A stretch of 64,000 bases of DNA from positions 62,001 through 126,000 of the forward strand of contig CAKSZL010000003.1 of the NCBI GenBank assembly GCA_934525625.1, read 5' to 3'. This document shows, in pieces, positions 57,731-64,000 of this stretch; the stretch's first letter is position 1; every line of letters begins with the position of its first letter. Both the position numbers and the translations under genes were made by a program. This stretch comes from an uncultured Burkholderiaceae bacterium (GTDB taxonomy: Bacteria; Pseudomonadota; Gammaproteobacteria; Burkholderiales; Burkholderiaceae_B). A model generated the notes under the pieces. That model had not been told where the DNA came from. It ran no database searches and saw only the letters and a program-made list of their open reading frames with translations.

Positions 57731-58596
57731 GCGCACGCATCATAGACGGCAAAGCCCTGGCCGCCGGCATACGTGAAGAAGTATCGGTGCGCGCCAAGGC
57801 CTTGCGCACGCAGGGCGTCATTCCCGGCCTGGCCGTCGTGCTGGTCGGCGACGACCCGGCCTCGCACGTCTACGTGCGCAACAAGGCGCAGGCTTGCGAA
57901 AAAGCCGGCCTGTACTCGCGCGAGATCCGCCTGCCCGCCGACACCTCGCAGTCCGAACTGCTGGACGTCATCGAAACCCTGAACGGCGACACCGCCATAC
58001 ACGGCATTCTGGTGCAATTGCCGCTGCCCGCGCCGCTGGACGCCAGCCAGGTCATCGCCGCCATCGACGCCGACAAGGACGTGGACGGCTTTCACGTCAG
58101 CAACGTCGGCTTGCTCATGACCGGGCATCCGCGCTTCATTCCATGCACGCCCTACGGCGTCATGAAGATGCTGGCTTCCGAGAACGTCGCCCTGCGCGGC
58201 GCCGAAGCCGTGGTCGTGGGCGCCAGCAACATCGTGGGCAAGCCCATGGCCATGCTGCTGCTGGCCCAGGGCGCCACCGTCACGTTGTGCAACTCCAAGA
58301 CCCGCGACCTGGCCGCCCAGACGCGCCGCGCCGACGTGCTGGTCGTGGCCACCGGCCGCCCCGGCATGATAAGCGGCGACATGATCAAGCCCGGCGCCGT
58401 CGTCATCGACGTGGGCATCAATCGCCTGCCCGACGGCCGCCTGACGGGCGACGTCGCCTTCAACGAAGCCAGCGCCGTGGCCGGCGCCATCACGCCCGTG
58501 CCGGGCGGCGTCGGGCCCATGACCATCGCCATGCTGCTGGTCAACACCGTGGAAGCCGCCGAACGCTCGCTGCAGCACACGCCGCTGCTTGCCTGA
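57727..58596 (+). CDS. folD: methylenetetrahydrofolate dehydrogenase/cyclohydrolase
   Basis: FolD interconverts methylene-, methenyl- and formyl-tetrahydrofolate with NADP. The 289-residue protein shows [20 protein letters not shown] (catalytic Lys), [34 protein letters not shown] for the cofactor and the C-terminal signature [16 protein letters not shown]. It overlaps the response regulator gene by four bases, an unusual link of one-carbon metabolism with a two-component system. Confidence 0.97.
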   Translation: MSARIIDGKALAAGIREEVSVRAKALRTQGVIPGLAVVLVGDDPASHVYVRNKAQACEKAGLYSREIRLPADTSQSELLDVIETLNGDTAIHGILVQLPLPAPLDASQVIAAIDADKDVDGFHVSNVGLLMTGHPRFIPCTPYGVMKMLASENVALRGAEAVVVGASNIVGKPMAMLLLAQGATVTLCNSKTRDLAAQTRRADVLVVATGRPGMISGDMIKPGAVVIDVGINRLPDGRLTGDVAFNEASAVAGAITPVPGGVGPMTIAMLLVNTVEAAERSLQHTPLLA

Positions 58597-58721
58597 GCGC
58601 ATTCCGTCCCCATCTGGTCTTGTAGGCGCCGCGGCGCTTCACGCACCCGCCCGGAACCATCCGGGCGGCGGCCGGTCTGCTTAGCATCGGCTTTTTTCTT
58701 TTTACGTTTGCCTTCAGCCTC

Positions 58722-60806
58722 ATGACGAATCCCCTGCTTGCTCCCCTGGATACCCTTATCGACTACGCGGCCATCAAGCCGGCTCACATCGAGCCGGCCA
58801 TAGAGCAGCTTATCGAGCAAGCGCGCGCAGCCGTGGAACAGGCCGCCGACGCGTCGCTACCCGCCACCTGGGAAGCCGTCGTCGACCCGCTGGAGACCGC
58901 CTGCGAAAAACTCTGGCGCGCGTGGTCGGTGGTGGGCCACCTGAACGCCGTCGTCAACACCCCCGAACTGCGCCAGGCCTATAACGATTGCCTGCCCAAG
59001 GTTTCCGAGTTCTCCACCTGGACAGGCCTGCATCGCGGCCTGTACCAGCAGTACCAGCGCCTGCAGGCCCAAGCCGATTTCGCCCAGTGGCCGGCCGCGC
59101 GCCGGCGCGTCGTCGAACTGGCGCTGCGCGACTTCCGCCTCAGCGGCGTGGGCCTGGAGGGGCAAGACCGCGACACCTATATGGCGTTGTGCGCCGAACT
59201 GGCGCAGCTGTCGCAAAAATTCTCCGAGAACGTGCTGGACGCCGTCGACCAATGGACGCTGCTGGTCGAGGACGAAAGCCGCCTGGCGGGCATACCCGCC
59301 GACGTCGTGCAGGCCGCCCGCGCGCGCGCGCAGGAGCAAGGCAAGCAAGGCTGGCTGCTGACGCTCAAGATGCCCTGCTATCTGCCCGTCATGCAATACG
59401 CCCGCGACCGCGAGCTGCGCGCCGCGCTGTACCGCGCCTATGGCACGCTAGCCTCGGAGCAGGGTCTGCCCGAGCAGGACAATTCCCCCATCATCGAGCG
59501 CCTGCTGGCCTTGCGCGCCCAAGAAGCCAAGCTGCTGGGCTACGCCGACTTCGCCGAACTGCGCCTGCAAACGCGCATGGCGCGCAGCGCCGACGAAGTG
59601 CAGGCTTTTCTGCGCGACCTGGCCGTCAGGGCCAAGCCCTACGCCCAGCGCGATCTCGACGAACTGCGCGCCTTCGCGCGCGAGCAATACCAGATCGACG
59701 GCCTGCAGCCCTGGGACATGCCCTATTACGCCGAGCGCCTGCGCGAAACGCGCTATGCCTACTCCGAGGACGAGGTCAAACAGTACTTCACCGAGCCGCG
59801 CGTGCTGCAAGGCCTGTTCGAGGTCGTACAGACCCTGTTCCAGGTTCAGCTGCAGCCTTGCCCGGAACCGCGCCTGTGGCACGACGACGCCCAGGCCTTG
59901 CGCGCCGTCGACGCCCAGGGTCAAACGCTGGGCTATCTGCTCATCGACCTGTACGCGCGCCAGGGCAAGCAAGGCGGCGCCTGGGTGGACGGCGAACGCA
60001 ACCGCCGCCGGCTGGGCGATCATCTGCAGTTGCCGGTGGTATGCCTGACCTGCAACTTCACCCCGCCCGCCGACGGCAAGCCGTCGGTGCTGACGCACGA
60101 CGACGTCATCACCCTGTTCCACGAAAGCGGCCACGCGCTGCATGCGCTGCTGTCCAAGGTGGACGAGCCGGGCGCCGGCGCCTTCGCCAGCGTCGAATGG
60201 GACGCCATCGAACTGCCCTCGCAATTCATGGAAAACTTCTGCTGGGAATGGCCCGTGGTGCAGGCGCTGTCCAGCCACGTGCAAACCGGCGAAACCCTGC
60301 CGCGCGCGCTGTACGACAAGCTGCTGGCCGCCCGCAACTTCCAGAGCGGCATGCAGACGGTGCGCCAGATCGAGTTCTCGCTGTTCGACATGGCCATCCA
60401 CGCCCGCCCCGACGGCATGGACATCGCCCAAGTGCTGCAGACCCTGAACGAGGTGCGCCGCGAAGTCGCCGTGGTCATCCCGCCCGAATGGCATCGCTTC
60501 CCGCACAATTTCTCGCATCTGTTCGCCGGCGGCTATGCGGCGGGCTACTACAGCTACAAATGGGCCGAAGTGCTGTCCGCCGACGCCTACGCCGCCTTCG
60601 AGGAAGCCGCCCAGGCCGAGGGCCGCCAGGACACCCTGCACCCGCCCACCGGCCTGCGCTTCCTGGACGAAATCCTGGCCGTCGGCGGCATGCGCCCCGC
60701 GGCCGACTCCTTCCGCGCCTTCCGCGGCCGCGAGCCCAAGCTCGACGCGCTGCTGCGCCACGGCGGCATGGACACGCCGCTGACGCCGGACGCCGCCACG
60801 GCCTGA
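58722..60806 (+). CDS. prlC: oligopeptidase A (M3 family metallopeptidase)
   Basis: PrlC is a cytosolic zinc endopeptidase that degrades oligopeptides, including cleaved signal peptides. The 694-residue protein has the M3 signature LFHESGHALHALL (about 466) with the third ligand Glu some 25 residues later (VEWDAIELPSQF). It starts NPLLAPLDTLIDYAAIKPAH as in the family and ends at a typical length. It is 125 bp after folD and 30 bp before the Sco gene. Confidence 0.95.
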   Translation: MTNPLLAPLDTLIDYAAIKPAHIEPAIEQLIEQARAAVEQAADASLPATWEAVVDPLETACEKLWRAWSVVGHLNAVVNTPELRQAYNDCLPKVSEFSTWTGLHRGLYQQYQRLQAQADFAQWPAARRRVVELALRDFRLSGVGLEGQDRDTYMALCAELAQLSQKFSENVLDAVDQWTLLVEDESRLAGIPADVVQAARARAQEQGKQGWLLTLKMPCYLPVMQYARDRELRAALYRAYGTLASEQGLPEQDNSPIIERLLALRAQEAKLLGYADFAELRLQTRMARSADEVQAFLRDLAVRAKPYAQRDLDELRAFAREQYQIDGLQPWDMPYYAERLRETRYAYSEDEVKQYFTEPRVLQGLFEVVQTLFQVQLQPCPEPRLWHDDAQALRAVDAQGQTLGYLLIDLYARQGKQGGAWVDGERNRRRLGDHLQLPVVCLTCNFTPPADGKPSVLTHDDVITLFHESGHALHALLSKVDEPGAGAFASVEWDAIELPSQFMENFCWEWPVVQALSSHVQTGETLPRALYDKLLAARNFQSGMQTVRQIEFSLFDMAIHARPDGMDIAQVLQTLNEVRREVAVVIPPEWHRFPHNFSHLFAGGYAAGYYSYKWAEVLSADAYAAFEEAAQAEGRQDTLHPPTGLRFLDEILAVGGMRPAADSFRAFRGREPKLDALLRHGGMDTPLTPDAATA

Positions 60807-60835
60807 ACGCACGAACCCCAGACGGAGAGCCCCGC

Positions 60836-61459
60836 ATGCCTTCTTTTCGTACCTTGCTTTGCGGTTCGGCCCTGATGGCGGCCCTGTGCCTGCCGGCGGC
60901 GGCCTTGGCCTCGGCTCCCGGCCAGGCCGTCGCCTCCGCCGCCATGCAGATACACAAGGTATCGGGCTTTCTGCCCGATCTGAAGTTCACGCTGATAGGC
61001 CAGGACGGCCAGGAAGTCACGGAACAAGCCGTGGCCGGCAAAGCGGTGCTGATGTTCTTCGGCTACGCCAACTGCCCCGACATCTGTCCCACCACCATGG
61101 GGCAATTGGCCATGGTGATGCAAAAGCTGGGCGACGACGCCCAGAACGTGCGCATTCTATTCATCAGCGTCGACCCGCACCGCGACCGGCCCGAGCAGTT
61201 GCAGGCCTACGTCAACATGTTCGACCCCGACGCCATCGGCCTGAGCGGCACCGAACGCCAGGTGGCTTCCCTGGCGCGCCGCTACCGCGTGGCCTACCAG
61301 ATAGAAAAACCCAAAGGCGAAAACCCCGAGAGCTACGAAGTGACTCATGCCCGGGGTATTTATATTTTTGATCCACGCGGCAAGGCCAGGCTGCTGGCCT
61401 CGGACGCCAGCTCGGTGAACGAGCTGGCCGACAGCGTCAGATCGGTGCTGCGCCCTTAA
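60836..61459 (+). CDS. SCO1/SenC family copper protein
   Basis: The 207-residue protein has a cleavable or anchoring N terminus (FRTLLCGSALMAALCLPAAA) and a thioredoxin-like domain with the copper ligands Cys80 and Cys84 (NCPDICPTTMGQL) and His171 (VTHARGIYIF). Sco proteins deliver copper to the CuA site of cytochrome oxidase or act as thiol reductases. No oxidase gene is nearby. Its stop codon overlaps the convergent nitroreductase stop within TTAA. Confidence 0.9.
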   Translation: MPSFRTLLCGSALMAALCLPAAALASAPGQAVASAAMQIHKVSGFLPDLKFTLIGQDGQEVTEQAVAGKAVLMFFGYANCPDICPTTMGQLAMVMQKLGDDAQNVRILFISVDPHRDRPEQLQAYVNMFDPDAIGLSGTERQVASLARRYRVAYQIEKPKGENPESYEVTHARGIYIFDPRGKARLLASDASSVNELADSVRSVLRP

Positions 61460-62034
61460 CTTGCGGCAGGCCAGCGGCGCACGAAGGTTTCGGGTTCGGG
61501 GCGTGCGGGGCTGGGCATGGCGCGCAGCGGCGTTCCGATGGACATGAACCCCAGGAAGCGGTATTCGGGTTCGGCGAAGCCGAGCTCTTGCTGCACGGCG
61601 GGCAGATAGGTGCCCAGGCCGGTGCTCCAGAACGCGCCGTAGCCCAGCATGTGGGCGGCGTTCAGCATCTGCGTGGCGGCCGCGCCCGCTGCCAGAATGC
61701 GTTCCTGCTCCGGGAAGCGCTTGTCTTCGGGGTCGAGATGGCAGGCCATGCCCAGCAGCAGCGGCGCCTGGGCGAGCCAGCCGCGCATATTGGTGACTTT
61801 CTGCGGCGGCAAAGGCTGGCCCGCGTCTTCGTGGGCCTTCAGGACGAATTCGGCGAATTCGGCGATGGCCGGCCCTTCGATCAGCACGAAGCGCCAAGGC
61901 TGGGCGCGGCCGTGGTCCGGCGCGGTCATGGCCGCGCGCAGGATGATGTCCAGGTGCTCGGGGCTGGGGCCGGGCGCGCCCACCAGCTTGGCGGAACGGC
62001 GCGACAACAGGGCTTCGATGGGTGAAACAGACAT
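61456..62034 (-). CDS. nitroreductase family protein, YdjA-like
   Basis: The 192-residue FMN-dependent protein belongs to the small nitroreductases such as YdjA. Family features are LLSRRSAKLVGAPGPSPEHL for FMN binding, AAMTAPDHGRAQPWRFVLI and MLGYGAFWSTGLGTYLP. Substrates of this group are often unknown; dimerisation is expected. It lies 18 bp downstream of pdxJ on the same strand. Confidence 0.87.
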   Translation of the reverse strand: MSVSPIEALLSRRSAKLVGAPGPSPEHLDIILRAAMTAPDHGRAQPWRFVLIEGPAIAEFAEFVLKAHEDAGQPLPPQKVTNMRGWLAQAPLLLGMACHLDPEDKRFPEQERILAAGAAATQMLNAAHMLGYGAFWSTGLGTYLPAVQQELGFAEPEYRFLGFMSIGTPLRAMPSPARPEPETFVRRWPAAS

Positions 62035-62052
62035 GTGGATTCCTATATACCT

Positions 62053-62781
62053 TTAATGGCTCGAAACCGCGCGGACCAGGCAAGCCTTCATGTCGCGCAC
62101 GGCGGCGTCCAGGCCGTCGAATACGGCCCTGGCCACGATGGCGTGGCCGATGTTCAACTCGGAGATGCCCGGCATGGCGGCGACCGGCGTCACGTTGCCG
62201 TAGTGCAGCCCGTGGCCGGCGTTGACGCGCAGGCCCAGGCCCACGCCCGTCGCCACGGCCAGGCGCAGGCGTTCGAGATGCGCGGCCTGTTCGGCCTGGT
62301 CGGCCTCGGCATACGCGCCGGTGTGCAGTTCGATGACGGTGGCGCCCAGGCGATGGGCCTGTTCTATCTGGCGCGGCTCGGGGTCGATGAAAAGCGAGAC
62401 GCGTATGCCCGCCGCCTGCAACTGTTCGATGGCGGCGCGCACCGCGGCCTCGTGGGTGATGACGTCCAGGCCGCCCTCGGTGGTGAGCTCTTCGCGGCGC
62501 TCGGGCACCAGGCACACGTCGTCCGGCTGGACGCGGCAGGCGATGTCCAGCATGTCGGGCGTGACGGCGCACTCCAGGTTCATACGCGTGCGCACGGCCT
62601 TGCGCATGGCGAAGACGTCGGCGTCTTGAATGTGGCGCCGGTCTTCGCGCAGATGCAGCGTGATGAGATCGGCGCCGGCGTCCTCGGCCACCTGCGCGGC
62701 CCGGACGGGATCGGGATAATCGGTGCCGCGCTGCTGGCGCAGCGTGGCCACGTGGTCGATGTTGACGCCCAGCTCTATCAT
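62053..62781 (-). CDS. pdxJ: pyridoxine 5'-phosphate synthase
   Basis: PdxJ joins 1-deoxyxylulose-5-phosphate and aminoacetone phosphate to form pyridoxine phosphate. The 242-residue TIM barrel begins [20 protein letters not shown] with catalytic His, has [16 protein letters not shown] and [12 protein letters not shown], and ends near [20 protein letters not shown] for phosphate. The ATG overlaps the stop of the efflux gene by four bases, an odd pairing of unrelated functions. Confidence 0.97.
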   Translation of the reverse strand: MIELGVNIDHVATLRQQRGTDYPDPVRAAQVAEDAGADLITLHLREDRRHIQDADVFAMRKAVRTRMNLECAVTPDMLDIACRVQPDDVCLVPERREELTTEGGLDVITHEAAVRAAIEQLQAAGIRVSLFIDPEPRQIEQAHRLGATVIELHTGAYAEADQAEQAAHLERLRLAVATGVGLGLRVNAGHGLHYGNVTPVAAMPGISELNIGHAIVARAVFDGLDAAVRDMKACLVRAVSSH

Positions 62782-64000
62782 GAAGCGTCGCCCGTCCGTT
62801 CGGAAGCGGCGCCCTGCCCCGCGGCCGACTGATCCGTTACCGTGTCGGCATACCAGCCCCCGCCCAGCGCTTTATACAGATCGACGCGGTTCATCAGAGA
62901 GGCCAGCCCCACCTGGATGAACTGCTGCTGCGTCGAGAACAGCGCCACTTCGGCGGTTTGCACTTGCAGGAAGCTGTCTATGCCGTTTTCATAGCGCAGG
63001 CGAGACAGCTCCAGCGACTCGGCCGTGGATTGCTCCAGCTGGCGCAATGCATCCAGCTGGGCCGCGTACGTGGCTTCGCCCGCCAGCGCGTCCGCCACTT
63101 CGCGGAAGGCCGTCTGGATGGACTTCTCGTATTCGGCCACCGCAATGTGCTTGCGCGCTTCGGCCACCTGCAGATTGGCGTAGGTGCCGCCCGAGAAGAT
63201 GGGCATGACGATATTGGGCTGGAACGTCCAGTAGCGGTTGCCCGAACCGAACAAGCCGCCCAGCGCCGGGCTGGCGAAGCCCAGCATGCCGGTCAGGCTG
63301 ATGTTGGGGAAGAACGCCGCGCGCGCCGCGCCGATGTTGGCGTTGGACGCCATCAGCTGATGCTCGGCCGATTCGATGTCCGGGCGGTTCAGCAATACCG
63401 TGGAAGACAAGCCCACCGGCACTTTGTCCAGCAGTTGGTCTTTGCCGAAGTTAGCCGCCGCCGCCGGCAGGTCGGCCGGGATGCTTTGCCCCAGCAGCAG
63501 CTGCAGCGCATTGCCGGCCTGCGTATGCATGCGCTCGAACTGGATCTGATCGGCGCGCACGCTATCGAGCTGGCTGCGCGCCTGGTTCAGGTCGAGCGCG
63601 CCGGCCACGCCGTTGTCGTAGCGCAGCTTGACCAGGTCGTAGGACTGCTGGCGCGCGTTCAGGGTGCGGCGCGCCAGTCCCAACTGCTGCTCGGCGGCGC
63701 GCATGTTGAAATAGGCTTGCGCCACCTGGGCCACCAGCGCGATGTGCGCGGTACGCCGTCCCGCTTCGGTCGCCAGATACTGCTGGTAGGCGGCTTCGCT
63801 GAGGTTGCGCACGCGCCCGAACAGATCGATTTCGAACGAGGTGATGCCCACGCCCGCCTGATACGAACGCGTAACGCTGGCGGCGCCGGGCTGGCGCATG
63901 TCTTCGGGCAGGCGCGTAATCTGGCCCTGGCCGCCTATGCCCACCGTGGGCAGGCGCTCGCTGGCCTGCACGCCGTACAGGCCGCGCGCCTCTTCGACGC
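62778..64000 (-). CDS. outer-membrane efflux lipoprotein/channel, OprM/NodT family (5' end beyond window)
   Basis: At least 407 residues of a TolC-like outer-membrane channel are present; the frame stays open to the window edge, so the signal peptide and N terminus are missing. Features are [20 protein letters not shown] (domain one of the OEP repeat), [40 protein letters not shown] and [20 protein letters not shown]. These fit the RND-pump partner OprM/CusC/NodT. The inner-membrane pump and adaptor genes are presumably upstream, outside the window. Substrates are unknown. Confidence 0.92.
   Translation of the reverse strand, partial: VEEARGLYGVQASERLPTVGIGGQGQITRLPEDMRQPGAASVTRSYQAGVGITSFEIDLFGRVRNLSEAAYQQYLATEAGRRTAHIALVAQVAQAYFNMRAAEQQLGLARRTLNARQQSYDLVKLRYDNGVAGALDLNQARSQLDSVRADQIQFERMHTQAGNALQLLLGQSIPADLPAAAANFGKDQLLDKVPVGLSSTVLLNRPDIESAEHQLMASNANIGAARAAFFPNISLTGMLGFASPALGGLFGSGNRYWTFQPNIVMPIFSGGTYANLQVAEARKHIAVAEYEKSIQTAFREVADALAGEATYAAQLDALRQLEQSTAESLELSRLRYENGIDSFLQVQTAEVALFSTQQQFIQVGLASLMNRVDLYKALGGGWYADTVTDQSAAGQGAASERTGDAS

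Overview
The window is about 64 kb of GC-rich chromosomal DNA from a betaproteobacterium of the order Burkholderiales, most likely family Alcaligenaceae (Bordetella, Achromobacter or Pusillimonas-like). This rests on the order of the housekeeping genes (rpsB-tsf-pyrH-frr-uppS-cdsA-dxr-rseP-bamA-skp-lpxD-fabZ-lpxA-lpxB-rnhB), on the aceE-aceF-lpd operon whose E3 carries its own lipoyl domain, and on codon use. No species is claimed. No rRNA, tRNA, CRISPR array, prophage or intact insertion sequence was seen.

Layout. 0.2-7.7 kb: rnfH and ratA diverge from smpB; then a sulfurtransferase, a type II NADH dehydrogenase, and the divergent pair ppsA/ppsR (PEP synthase and its regulator). 7.7-23.7 kb: one long minus-strand block that makes the cell envelope and part of the translation machinery, read from rpsB down to an RNA methyltransferase. 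24.0-27.9 kb: map, glnD and dsbB on the plus strand. 28.5-43.7 kb: an accessory catabolic island. 43.7-47.9 kb: folC, a SPOR protein, cvpA and purF on the minus strand. 48.5-54.6 kb: the pyruvate dehydrogenase operon. 55.0-61.5 kb (plus strand): a parvulin, a two-component system, folD, oligopeptidase A and a Sco protein. 61.5-64.0 kb (minus strand): a nitroreductase, pdxJ and an outer-membrane efflux protein cut by the window edge.

The island is the most interesting region. Twelve minus-strand genes encode an SsuABC/taurine-type ABC importer, two SDR proteins, a cupin, an alpha/beta hydrolase, an IclR regulator, a ThDP-dependent enzyme, an aspartate-dehydrogenase-family protein, an aldehyde dehydrogenase, an extradiol-type ring-cleavage dioxygenase with its full set of iron ligands, and a LysR regulator. 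Divergent from them lie a 75-residue helical protein, a Rieske oxygenase and a second, paralogous IclR regulator. Together they look like a complete route for import, ring oxidation, ring cleavage and processing of an unidentified, possibly nitrogen-containing, aromatic acid. No Rieske reductase is present, and one SDR has lost its catalytic Tyr and Lys.

The second unusual layer is repetitive DNA in the spacers. A 102-bp element with inverted ends occurs twice at exactly the same length and once in an expanded form, each time touching the stop codon of the neighbouring gene. Two unrelated elements with about 30-bp inverted ends lie at 3.97-4.15 kb and 48.13-48.36 kb, and a palindromic stretch sits at the left edge.
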